From Plecoglossus altivelis (taxonomy: Eukaryota > Chordata > Actinopteri > Osmeriformes > Plecoglossidae): a stretch of 64,000 nucleotides of DNA. The stretch spans positions 3,847,722 to 3,911,721 of the forward strand of contig BROE01000024.1 in NCBI GenBank assembly GCA_036571765.1. Reading direction: 5' to 3'. Below the pieces are notes generated by a model. The model was given only the letters and a program-made list of their open reading frames with translations. It was not told where the DNA came from and searched no databases. The position numbers and the translations under genes were made by a program. Below are positions 22,767 to 57,165 of this stretch, piece after piece (position 1 is the first letter of the stretch; the number at the start of each line of letters is the position of its first letter).

Positions 22767-22783
22767 CTTGCAAGAAAAAGAGG
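22767..22783 (-). promoter_or_regulatory. eif5a2: eif5a2 noncoding first exon with 5'-TOP tract
   Basis: On the minus strand CCTCTTTTTCTTGCAAG runs directly into a strong donor, GTAAGT. The run of pyrimidines at the inferred start is a 5'-TOP motif, as expected for a translation factor. The intron from here to the acceptor at 21094 is about 1.7 kb. The start site is inferred from the motif and the donor. Confidence 0.5.
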
Positions 22784-22790
22784 TCCTCAA

Positions 22791-25700
22791 ATGCGCAGGC
22801 GCGACCAATTTTACTGCGGCATCCGTAGAGGAGGAGGTCCTTTTAAGTGTTCCGGTTGGCGACAGTGGTCGGTTTGACATGCGGCGAATCCACTGCGTTT
22901 TGGCATGACGTTATGTCGTGATGTCCTTTCTGATGTTCTTTATTGTGGTGCCTAGAAACGAGTTAGACAACATGCAATACAAGAGATGGGATCGATTGCT
23001 TATTTATCAGAGGATGCAGCTCCATCATAAATTCGCCATAAAATAAGACAGTTTGACAAACTATATGCAGTATTTTGTTAAATGTTACAATACATTTCCA
23101 GATCAGCTTTTGCTTGTATTATCAAGTTTTATGGAGATGCGTTTGTATTTGTACCCATAAAAATACACTAAATGCAATCCCAGTTACAGTGAAACCATAT
23201 TCTTTAAAAAGGATGCATGCATGCGTAGAAGAAATTATGGATCAGTACGTCAGCGGTTGCCTGTGTTAAACTTGTACTTTTATTTAGAAAAACAGCACTG
23301 TCTTTTTAGGAGTAGGGAGACCAACGAGGGGAAATTATTTGCAATCATCACATGATCTATCAATCCTATATTACACGCTGTTGCTGTCCCTAACGATAAC
23401 ATCTGAAGATAAGAGCTTGTAAATAATGTGATAGCTGATTTGGCATGACAAATGATTACTTGGAGTTGATTGGGGCAAACACAGGTCTATGTCCAGGTTC
23501 ATTTAACAAACTGGGCAAACTACACTAAATGTCAAACGTGACAAAGCTGTCTCCAGATGCACACTGATGGTGATATTGGATATTTTTTTAATTAAGAACA
23601 TGTAATTACATAGGCTACTACCACTCAATGGAAGTTATATGGACCTTCGACAGAGTAAGACAGCAGAAATTGAAATTGCGTTGACTCTCTGATTAGATGT
23701 TTTCTTTTTTTCTTTTTTTACTAGTGGGATTATGAACGTGTGAGTGCGTTTGTGCATGTGTGTTTTGTGTCATGGTGATGAGTGGGTGAGTCATTTGTCC
23801 AACATTGTAGAATAGCACTGTATGTTCTACAAGTTTTAAACATCCAAACAGTGCTGACATTTCTCTTCATCAAATATGTTGCTGTACAAGGAAGGGGCGT
23901 GTACATCTGAATATGACTGAGTGCTTAATGAGTCTGAGGTGGGGTTTCTTTGATCCCAAGGATTCAGACCAGAAGACACACACACACACACACATACACA
24001 CACCAAACGCTATAGTAGCAACAGTGGAGGAATAAAATCCAATTCTGTTAGCAGGGAAGACGAGTCTCACACACACACACGCACGCAAACACACACACAC
24101 CCAAATCCATTCGTACATGTTCACAGTCTGATACGTACAAAAATTGAAATACAAATACAAATCAAAGCACAATAAAAACATATTTAGAAATTCTTAAAAC
24201 CTTTGTCTACTCTGTAGAAAGACAACTACGCTTTATAATAGAATCTGAACATAAAGTCCTGTCTTTCTCTAAATAATCAATAAGATAATATCATGAAATA
24301 TGAATCTTTTTTTCTGTATGGTTTCATACATTAGTGAGACAAGATGGTACATGGTCCCCTTTACCCCGTCTTTACCCCGTCTTGCTCTGGTGTTTACAGG
24401 TCTTGAGGGGTCGCTTGGGTCCTCGTGCAAGTCGAGGCTCATATTTGCTGACTGAAAATGTCCTCTTTTCAACCTTCTCCCCTCTCCGAGTGATGATGCG
24501 ACAGTGGTCAGAGAAATAGAAGTCTCCCTCTACTTTCATTGTTTTTTTTTCTTCAAAACTGGATTAGTGAACACATGAACAAACTCTCCTATAGTTGTAC
24601 TTTCTTGGCAGATCAAGTACAGTTTTGGACACAAGACTAAACTAGATCTTCTTTTTTTTAAATGACGAGAGTGATCGTTTGGTTCATCTCTTAAGCTAGT
24701 TTGAATGGGTGATGGCTGTTGAGTGTTTAGGAGGAGATCTCTGTCTTGATCAGATCTAACCACGGGTTTTTCAGTAGGAGGGGCGCCATGCAAATGTACA
24801 GAAGCGGATTCCTCAAATGGATCCAGGAGAGACCGAGAGGGAGCTCTGGCCACACAAGCTCTCCTCAAACGCTGCTTCCTGGTTCGGCCAATTAACAACG
24901 CGGGGAGACGCGTCTCACGTCAGCGAGTTACAGGAGAATGGAGAGATTTACAGACAGATCAGGGAGAAGCTGGACTCTTGTCCCAGTTGTGTGTGTTGAG
25001 TCTGTTTAGACCGTACCAAACGAAGGAGTGCATATTTACAGATGTGCACATAGAAGGTAAAGATGCTGGGTGCAATTTGTGAGGAGGGGGAGCACAAAAT
25101 CGTGTGGAACAAAATGGCATCCATGCCCATTTTTTGTAAATTGTGAAGTGGTCTAAATGTTTTTACAATTGCTATTTTGTCCCCTGAAAACGTCAAGGGT
25201 CAAGTCAAGGGTCACATGGAGAATACCAAGACCATCAATCTATCGGAAAATTAATCTGAAAATCTCCATAACGGGTTTCAACCTTTACAATGTGTAGTAA
25301 ACGACTTGCTCCAGTTGACTAAAAGAAAGAGCGAATGAGATCAAATGCAAATAATTCAAAAGAAAAGAAGCGATAATATGTTGAGTTATTACAAGTTGTG
25401 CATTTAAGACCTAATCCGGTGTTAGATGAGTCCTGCACCATTTGTGTTGTACTATTAGTGAGCAAACAAAACCATTGGTATCTGTGAATTCTGGTCGTAC
25501 CTGAAATTACCAGAAGTAAGTCACATGGTTTAAATGGGAGGTTCAAAGTTTAGGCTACCCAACCATGTGGTTTTTATGCTACCGTGTCCTGTTAACTGTC
25601 CCCCCTAGCCCAAGGAAAAAAGAAACTCAATAATCCATGGAAAGTATCGGTAAATCGACTACAGGAAAAAATATCACACATCTGGATGCAGATTTGAGAG

Positions 25701-25889
25701 ACGCTGTTGCTCTCTGGCACCCCTGGTGGTGGAGGTTGTAAAAGTGCAACAGCTTCGATGCATTTTTTTCTTCCGATTGAAATGTCTGCTGTGTTCGCTC
25801 CTCTTTTTTTCCGTTCCGTTCCATTCCGTTCGTTCCTCCCTCCCCTCCTCTGGTGTGGGATGAACAGAGTGAAACGGAAAGGAGGGGGG
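22791..25889. other. tnik 3' UTR and eif5a2 upstream region
   Basis: No coding exon was recognised, and nothing resembling SLC2A2, which lies here in human. The right part is presumably the tnik 3' UTR. A minus-strand AATAAA occurs at 23279-23284; a nearer site was not found. (CA)n tracts lie around 23978-24100. Confidence 0.45.
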
Positions 25890-47585
<21,696 letters not shown>

Positions 47586-48208
47586 GATACTCTCGGTAAA
47601 CACAGGACTCAAAATGGAAGCTTCCTCAACGACCATCTACCGAGAGAAGAATCCTCAATCCCTTGTAAACAGGCCCCCTTTAAATTTCCATTGGATACAC
47701 GGAAGGATGCTCCCACGGTGCACAATCAGTCAATTCCGTCCAATCCGGGGAAATGCAGCTCGAGAGACCAAGGGAACCGTCGCGCGCACTGATCCAGGTG
47801 CTACATGCTGCTGAATGCCGTGGTACGGGCCCCACTGCACGGGCGAACGACGAAAACACACAAACACACACACACTCTCTCAATGCAAGAAAACCCAAAC
47901 TCGCGGACACACTCACACACACGCGCGCACAGCAGGAGCACAGCACAGCACAGAGCCCTGGAACAGTGTCAATCTCATGCGCTCCCCGGGAGTGGCCTGC
48001 GAGAGCGGCGGGCGGGTCTCCTGGAGATAGCGACGCCCACAATGTCACAACCGCACACTTCTGTGTCTGTGTCTGCGACAGTGTGTAATACATGTGCTAA
48101 TCATGAAGGAAAGGGTCATTTTCTGGTGAATTTGTTGCATTTCTTCACAGACAATCCAGTGTGTGGTAAACTCACACGTACACACAGTGCAAGCCTACGT
48201 CCACACTG
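47586..48208 (-). promoter_or_regulatory. tnik: tnik 5' UTR and promoter region
   Basis: Upstream of the tnik ATG the DNA is relatively GC-rich with CpGs (CGCGCGCAC, GAGCGGCGGGCGGG). No TATA box was found, so a dispersed CpG-type promoter is likely. The start site cannot be fixed. Confidence 0.4.
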
Positions 48209-48222
48209 GTGCCACCTAGTGG
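48209..48222 (-). promoter_or_regulatory. CTCF-like motif upstream of tnik
   Basis: The minus strand reads CCACTAGGTGGCAC, a 14 of 14 fit to CCASYAGRKGGCRS. It points left, convergent with the motif at 6575. It is flanked by a (TG)n/CG-alternating tract at 48241-48297. Confidence 0.45.
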
Positions 48223-48240
48223 ATTCAAGGATTGGTGAGG

Positions 48241-48291
<51 letters not shown>

Positions 48292-48727
48292 TGTGGTAGG
48301 GGGTGGTGGGGGTTTGGGAAAATAAGACATGTCTATGTACACAGGTACAACATGAGAGGTGTGTTGAAAAACAAGAACGAAATAATAGTCTTGTCTGACA
48401 GATTCTGGATGATTTAGGAGTCAGCATTCAGACTGAGGTGGTTTTCAACACGCATGTGTATTGTGTTCACAGTAACACACACACACAGTCAGCAGCCAAG
48501 GGTTGAATTTACACAAGGATAAGAGAAGAGTCTGGTCACATTCTAGAAGAGTTGAGAAGGTGCTGAGAGATGGTCACATATAGATTCCGCCTGGCTCGAG
48601 GAAACATCGCTCAAACACACACACGCGCGCGCGCACACACACGCACACACACACACATACAGAGTTGGCTAAATTGAGAACCTGGCTGCTACATCACACA
48701 CCTATCCTGAATCCTATCTTGCCACCC

Positions 48728-48762
<35 letters not shown>

Positions 48763-50565
48763 AAGTTGAGCATATGTGTTACATGACAAATCTTCATTTT
48801 CACACAGGTTGGTGTTATCCAGTGTTGAGGTCAGACACAGTGTGTCTCAGTTACTAGAGGTCTGAGGCCACAGTTCGACTGTTGGTCAGCTCATCGCACC
48901 ACACAGTGCTGCACCTGACGTTCATGTCTGACAGCTATTTACAGCGTGCCTGCTGTAGCGTGTCTCTGTGGTTGTTCTAGGGTTCGGAACTGTCAGCGTT
49001 ATGCAAGCAAGTGCATTAATTCAGGAAGTAATGATTCATCTGTCGAAGTGGGCCAAGAAGACCAGAGGGATAGCAGTTGGAGATGGAAGAGAGAGAGAGA
49101 GAGAGAGAGAGCGAGAAAGAGAGAGAGAGGGAGTGAGTGAGTGAGATATTTGGTAAGAGTCAGACTGTGCGAGTCAGAGAGAGGAAGAGCTGGGGACAGG
49201 ATGAGTGTGAGTTTGAGAGTTGGTGAGAAGAGGAGAGAGAGGGAGGGACTGACAGAGAGAGATAGAGAGAGAGAGAGGAAGGAAGAGTGAGAAGGGAAAT
49301 GGCATCCTTATAAGGACAAGAATACTTGAACAAATCGATCACCTGCCAGGAGACATGAGCACCAGATCATAAGTGAACAGGATCAGGACAGCGGAAGTAA
49401 ATCTGATATGTTTAATAGCCCATTCATTTGATGCACGGACGAAGCAATACATGACACAGTTTTGTAGGTCCCTTGAGAGAGCGTGGAAGGGGCCCTCTGA
49501 TGTCACAGATTGTGCAAAAAGTGCAATTCATATCAACCATGATGATCAGCAATAGACAACAGAGAGAAATAGACCGACTGAGAGATGGGATAAGGAGAGG
49601 AAGGAGGAGCAGAGAACCATCACTGTTCCCACTGTTGCCATAGATACATCATGTTACCAGACAGCTATGAGTGATTTGGCCCCGCTGGACATTTTTAACA
49701 CTCACAGATTGTAAAACAACGAACATTCTGACAGCTTCATGCCAGGGGACAGAATCTTCATCGCTACCAGTCAGGACGGTTCCAGCTAACATGCTAATAG
49801 CTAACATGCTAAAGCCTGCTATACATGCATATCATATCATGTATTTCTGCAGAGTACAAAGATAAACACGGAAGACACTCTGGAGGCCTGAGCCATTAAG
49901 AAGGGGTCTGTAATGCAGTCTTCCATCTCGGATGCTGACCAATACAGGTTTTACTATGTAAAATGAGGTTGATAAAGGCTGAAATACAGTACATACAGAA
50001 TATTGGGAATGTATTTGAAGGTTCAATACATTAACAGTAGACTTTCATTGGCACTTCTTGGATGGTTTAAATTGTAAGTGTAACCACTGGTGTTAAGTTT
50101 AGTATTCCCACAGTAGTTATAAACGCATTTATGGCAGAGAACACTCCAGCTTGAAACATTTCTACAACGCAGTGACATGTGTCCTCCCTCTATAACACCC
50201 GTCTAGCTTCTTCCACAGGAGGAGTCTGAGCTGCGTTCACCAGCCCCGGTGGTTGCATAGTGTTAGCAGACTGTCCAGGCCACAGACAGAGTCTGTGTCC
50301 AGCCGGGGCAGTTCTTTTCCCCCAGCGTTCCTCATCATCTTTGTAAACATGGACAGAGTTTTTTTTTCCTTCTTCTTCTTCTTTCTTCACTTTTTTCAGA
50401 CGCACTCTTGAGAGTCTGCGGCTCTCTGATGCTGGTCTAGACTGATGCCAGTTGTTTAAGTGGCAGTTGTCCATATACATATGTATGTGTGCTTGTATAC
50501 ATGTGTGCATGTACACACACACACACGTGTGCGCACAAGTCTACACGTGTGTAGACACGTGTTCT
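48223..50565. other. Intergenic region between pld1 and tnik
   Basis: No gene was recognised. It contains (TG)n with GCGCGC (48241-48297), (CA)n(CG)n (48617-48657), (CT)n (48732-48758) and (GA)n (49088-49135). The right part is the pld1 3' UTR; a possible minus-strand ATTAAA lies at 49411-49416. Confidence 0.5.
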
Positions 50566-52143
50566 TCAGGTCCACACCTCCATGGGGACCATGGCTTCCT
50601 TGGAGCCGATAGGAGGAAGTAGGTTCTGTTCAGACAGGAAGTCGAGGGGAAACTGAACCAGGAAGCCACGGATCTTCTTGAGCTCCTCATGGGCACGTGA
50701 AGGGTCATCCTTTGCCAGAGCGGGCCTGGCCAGGTAGCTCTCCAGCTCTAGAATGTTCCTCACGTCACTGGATGGCAGGCAGCGAAACACCTGCAGACAG
50801 ATAGGGAGGGAGATGGGGTGGAGGGACACAGGCAGGGAGGAAAAGAGGAGAGAGAGAGGGAAGAGGAATGGAGGAGGAGAGAGGGAGGGAAGGAGGAAGG
50901 AAGGAGGGAAGAGGGATGGAGGAGGAGAGAGGGAGGGAGGGGAGGAGGAGAGAGGTAGGAGGGAAGAGGGATGGAGGAGGAGAGAGGGAGGGAAGGAGGA
51001 GAGAGGGAGGATGGGAGGAGAGAGGGAGGAGGGAAGAGGGAGTGGAGAAGGAACAGGTTGAGGATGGTTGGTATTAGTGAGTGCGTGACTGAGAGCGTGT
51101 GCATGTGTGAGTGAGAGCGTGTGCACGTGTGTGCAAGAGAGAGTGTATGTGAATGTGTGCGTGTGTATAGAGTGAGACATCTTCCGGTGTGTGCTATGCG
51201 TGACTCAGCACTGTGTGGTGTTTCTGCTCTGCAGGGTTGGTGGGAGTTAGACTGTGAAAGTGTGTGTGTGTGTTCGGGAGAGTGAGACTGAGAGTGTTTG
51301 GACGAGAGTGAGACACCTTCTGGTAGATGGTGGCATTGCGAGCGCAGGTGGTCATCCACACCTCCTTGTAGAAGTGGTCACTGATGGGGTCAGACACATC
51401 AATGGAGGAGTCAGAGTTGGCGCCAAGAATCATCCTGGAGTGGGGGAGAGAGAGAAAGAGGGAAGGAGAGAGGAAGGGAGGGAGAAAGGAGGGTAAAGAA
51501 ACAAGAGAGAGAGAGATATTGTTTGTAGGGTAAGTGAGAGCCACGGTCCCCTGTGCATTCACATGTACACACACACACACACACACGCACACACACACAC
51601 AGCCTACTTGAAACACTCAAGCCGTAGCTGGAGGGCATAGCGACCAGCCTGGTATTCCTGCCCATCCATCACCGCGGTAACCGTCTCCGAGTCCTCGACG
51701 ATCACCGCCACCTCGCTGTCCCGTTTACCCAGCATGCTCCGGTCGTTGATGTTGGCCGAACCTGCAGCACAGCCACATCTCACACGCAGTACTGCCACCT
51801 GACACCAGAGGGCACCATGGGTGCAGCTCTGACTGTCAAGCTTCAAAGAGGAAATAAAGATAGGAAGACTGCGGTCTACTGTACCGATGATGACGGTGTT
51901 GTCGTCGGCGATAAGCATCTTGCTGTGAACATAGATGAGCTCGGTGACCAGGCGCCCCTGCAGCTCAGCGTGCGTCCTTAGCCCCGCCAGAGAGATGTAG
52001 TTCATCCACTTGTCATCCACTGGGAGATGGGGAGGGAGGTATGGAGAGATAAGAGGAGAGAAAGAGAGAGGAAGGGTTAAAGAGAAAGAGGAGAGAAAGA
52101 GAGAAAGTAAGATTTGAAATACGAGGAGGAAGTCAGATGGAGG

Positions 52144-52182
<39 letters not shown>

Positions 52183-52756
52183 AGAGCTAATAGCCCTGTT
52201 TACCTCCTAGGTAAACATATAACTGCACACACTTACTCTCTCTCTTCAGCTGAGATATGATGGAGCAGTCTCCCCGGATCATCGTCCTGCAAGGTGTGGG
52301 AGAGATAGATGAGTAGAGATCTAGAAAGATAGATTGACACCCCAGCTCTATAGACGAACAGACAAACAGCATGGAACCTTCACGTCTCGACAGTCAAAAC
52401 AGGCTGTTCAGTCAGTGGGTTAGTCCCTATCATTCGAGAGCTCTTTGGAAAAACAGATTAGTCTCAAATCTGAAAGATGAGTCTCCTTGTCTAAGTCAAG
52501 GGGCAGTCTGACGCCAGCGTTGCAGCTGTGGAGTACATGTGTGTCTACTGTCTAATGAATAAATGACCGTGACAGAAATGTCCAAGCTGTTTGCCAGACC
52601 AAGCCGCTGTCTATCTCAGGTCCAACACGTCCAAGGACGCTGAGATAGAAGGGTCCTGGTCGAATTTGACCGTTGTTATGCTACAAAGGAATGCAAGTTA
52701 ATGATCCATTCAGTCCACCGGTGAAGGGAAATCAATTTGGATAGATAGATAGATAT

Positions 52757-52796
<40 letters not shown>

Positions 52797-53164
52797 GTAG
52801 TTGAAGTGCATGACTGCCTGGATGGCGCTGCCCCCTCCGGTGTTGATGTCACCCTCGAAGCCAGGCAGCAGGGGCGTGACCACGTACACACGGAACTTCT
52901 TACCCTGCCTGAGAGATACGTTCGCAGGGCAGTCAGTCCGCCTGCGCTTTTACCCGCCACAGGACCAGAAGCACGGCTCTTTCTAGCGATGGTCCATTTT
53001 TACTACTACGCACAGTGCAGCGATAACATCAACTCAAATATGGTGTTGCATGGTTCTGATGATGCACAGAGGCACAGAGCAACAAGAATGACGTCATATC
53101 TCAAGATCAGGGCACCAGCTTGAAGTAAACATGGTTTAGCTGCAGAGAGCCTTGCTGCAGTGTG

Positions 53165-53229
<65 letters not shown>

Positions 53230-55168
53230 TGTAATGGGGTTTCCTCTACCACTTTGCTTCACTGCTGAGAGTGAATACCTTAGATGGTTATATATTCCTG
53301 TACAATCTCAACTAAGCCAATCAGCCACACAGACTGGGAAGTGTGTTTCCAGTCTGGAATGGAAGTTTTGCTGAAAAGACAGGGTTTGATGTAAGGGTGT
53401 TTGTGCACGTGCAAGTGTGTCTCCAGGCCAGTTTTTTGGTGTGTGTGTGTGTATGTGGGAGAGGGGGAGTGTCAACCTGTAGGCCCTGATGATGCGCTCA
53501 GCGATGGCGTCTCCTATCCTGTTGAAAACGTGCTTGTTGTCCGCACAGCTGATGAAGAACTGGTTCTGGGGGAGAACACACCACCAGTTCACGACTGAGA
53601 AGGCTTATACAGTGCTTATGTAGTGTTTATGTAGTGTTCATGTTGTGCTATGTAGTGTTCATGTTGTGCTATGTAGTGTTTATGTAGCGCTATGTAGTGC
53701 TCATGTTGTGCCAATGCAGCCCCATGTCCCCCCTGTGTACTTACCTCTATGTAAATGTAGTGTTGGCTGTTCTGGATGACATGTACGTAGGCGTTGTGGA
53801 TGGACTCTTCATGGTACTTAATACCTGCCGACCAATCACATGCTGACCGCAAGATCTGAGAAAGTAGAGACCCAGTTAAGTGTGCGCGTGCGTGTTGGAG
53901 ATAGTATGGGCAGAGAAGAGCGTGTGGGTAAGGGTGTGTGTAGGAGAGTGTGTGTAGGCGTATGTGTGTGCGTGGTACCTGTACTTTAGCAGGGACACAG
54001 TTGGGGACCTGGTATCTGAGTTCGTGGGCCGTTGTGTGCGACTTGGGCAGGAGGTATGGGTAAGAGAGAGAGCGATACTTCGGCTTCATGATCTGGCAGA
54101 GAGAGAGAAGAAGAAGAAAAGAGGAAGTGTGAGTGTGACAGAGACATGAGAAGACAACGGATGTAGTCCTAGACTGTGTTGCGACAGACGCGGCTGTAGA
54201 CGTTGCTCCTGTGACCTCTGACCTTAGTGAAGTTCCATCGCTGGATAAAGTGTCTGGCCACGTCCCGAGCTGCCTTCCCATGAACCACTGAGGAGATGTC
54301 GTGCCAAGGCATTCTGGGAGTTGTATGCCTGTCAATAAAGTCTGAGACAGCAGATTGGAACATCAGGACACACATAAACTAAACGAACTATAGTTTGCGT
54401 GAAGTGGAGGGAGGAAGGGACAAAGAGAGAGGCATGTGAGAGATAGATAAGGAACTTGCGTACCATCAAAAGGTTTGTCCAGTTGAACCCAGTCCTTGTG
54501 GACAAAGTTGCAGTAGTCTTTCCCATGCCAGAAACGTGTGTCTCCAACCAGCTCTCCCATACCTGTGGGTAGACTACACACAGAGCTGCTCTCTGATTCA
54601 CACACATGCACACACACACACACACACACACATTTATTTAGTGCTTGTGCTTCATGAAGAATCCATTAGGGGGCAGGGGGCAGCACATGGGACAGCACAG
54701 AGTTGAACCCAAGTAGAAAGAACAAGTTTGGTGAGAGGATTACATTTGAGTCCAGAAAACAGAGCCAACACAAACAGACAAGGAGGAAACAGATAAAACA
54801 ATGAAAGTTTAGAACAGCATGCTACATAACATAAGGATGTTATCCCTGCGGGGCAGGTATGACGGCAGGGGGCAGGGAGGAGGGCTGGGGGCAGGTATGA
54901 GGGCTGGGGGCAGGTATGAGGGCTGGGGGCAGGGATGAGGGTTAGATGAAGATTTGGGGGAACCTGCTGTGTGGCCATATATGCTAGCCCAGTAGAAAGT
55001 GAGTATGAGTGGAGCCCAGTCTGTAGCTCTGGCTACAGGAGGACATGAGGGACACGCACTGCTGGTTCTCCTCACTAGGAGAAACAGGATACTCAGCTCA
55101 TGACGAGAAACTGCAGATGTACAATAATACTGTTCTCTGCACACCTCAGGGAGAGATGTACCGTCACA

Positions 55169-55211
<43 letters not shown>

Positions 55212-57127
55212 GAGACATCCGAGACACACAAAAAAGTGCAGACCGCTGAGAATGAGACCACTGCAAAACACACTGGGAGATGGAGTTCAGCAGTGAGGCT
55301 GTTAAAGCCCCACCCCTAAAGCTTATCGCCCAATCAGCCGACAGACTCACCCGCCCGAGACTGCCCGATGGGCGGTCTGTTGGGTATCAGATTGTGCTGA
55401 CTGGTGACGCTGTTTGACCAACCTGAACAGAGTGTTTTCAACTCTGTCACACTACCAAGACTACAAACAACCACAACATGTACTGATACTGAACTAAGCC
55501 TTTCTGATCCCTGATTTTACTGCATTTGTACGTCGGTGTGGGATTGTATGTCTGTGTGTGTCAAGGTGTGTGTATGTGCATGCATGTCTAGGTGTGTGTA
55601 TGTGTGTGTATTCAGGTCGTGTCCAGGTGTGTGCGAGTGTACAGGTGTGTGTACTCACTCTCGTCTGTGCTCTCCACACTGCTCACGCTGTCAGCATGGG
55701 CTAACCCATGTTTCTGCAGGTGTCTCCTCAAGCTGAAACGAGTCTTCCGGAGCCTCCCCTGCCCCTTCAACTTGGGCTGGTCCTCAGAGTCCATTACCGT
55801 GGCAGCCTTGCTCAGAGCCCCAGCACCATTGCTGGGACCTACCATGGTAGAGGGGGCGCTCTCTGTCTGCGTACACGTCAACAACATATATGATAAAGTC
55901 TTCTGTTTTAAGATATAATGAAGCCATATGAAGTACTTGATCATCAAATTGTTTTTATGAATGGAAGTGGAAATAATGTGTTGTCCTGTATAGTAAAAAG
56001 TCAGTGCTGGACAGGAGAAAGCAGAGAAATAAGAGAGAGAGAGCGAGAGAGAGCGAGAGAGCGAGAGAGCGAGAGAGAGAGAGATACAGGCTGGTGTAGA
56101 TCACACAAACCTGTCTGATCAAGTGACACTCCTTGTGTTAGTCAGAGTGTGTGTATGTGTGTGTGTAAGAAAGAGTTTATATGTGGGTTTGTGCATGTGT
56201 GCGTGTGTGTGTCAGACCTCCAGAGCGATGGAGCGGGACACACTCCCCACGTCCGTGAGACGATGTTCCCGGTCGTCCCAACGACCGTACGCCAGGTCGA
56301 TCCCGCCCACGAACGCCACCGATTGGTCGATGACGATGATCTTCTCGTGATGTGCCCAGAGGTAGACGGACGAGGAGACGTGGTCTGGATGACGCATCAC
56401 CTAGGAGACGGACACGCAGAAACACACCGTAAAGACCCTCACACGCGCACGCACGCGCACAAACACCCGTGCATGAACACGAACCAACGCACACCCCTAC
56501 CTTGATGTTGGGGTGCAGGTGCATGAGCGTTCTCTTGCTGTATTCACTGTTGATGCCGAGCGCTAGCTCCACCTCCTTATACAGCATCACAAACACGTGC
56601 ACGCCCTGTTGCTATGGAGACCAAGAACAACCAACCCTCATTATCTGAGTCATCCAAGGTACAATCCACCAATCCCTTAGTAAACAAACTTGACTGCAGT
56701 AATAATAAGATCAACGGCAAACAGGAGCAGGTTGTATCAGTTTGCGTTGTATCTTGGATGCACTAATAACTATGATAATGGACAAGGAATGGACCAATAG
56801 GAGAAGCTTTTGCTGTTTACCGCTTTGCGCTTCAGGATGTGGTCAAGACGCCACCGGTTGCCCTCGACAACAGGCCTCTTCATGAAGATCTCAGGGCTCA
56901 GCCTGTAAACAAGCGCATGTTGAAGACACACACACTTACTGTACCCTGATACCCTGCTTTCCTACACACAAACACACACACACACACACACACATATACA
57001 GTATCCTTTAAGAACACACACATGGTCATGTGGGGTGTGTAACTGTACCTCTCTCCCAGACAGTAACATATCTGTTTGACCAAGAGAACTTGGAGGTGAC
57101 CGCCTGGCGCCCTCCATAATCACACGT

Positions 57128-57165
<38 letters not shown>

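Noticed and set aside
24300..25000. Search for SLC2A2 or another gene between eif5a2 and tnik
   Set aside because: Short open frames here have no transporter motifs and no consistent splice sites. The region is best read as tnik 3' UTR and intergenic DNA.
54970..55330. Possible additional pld1 loop exon
   Set aside because: Exons 55422-55351 and 54562-54464 already join in frame (phase 1 to phase 1). The intervening sequence is repeat-rich with no supported acceptor-donor pair.
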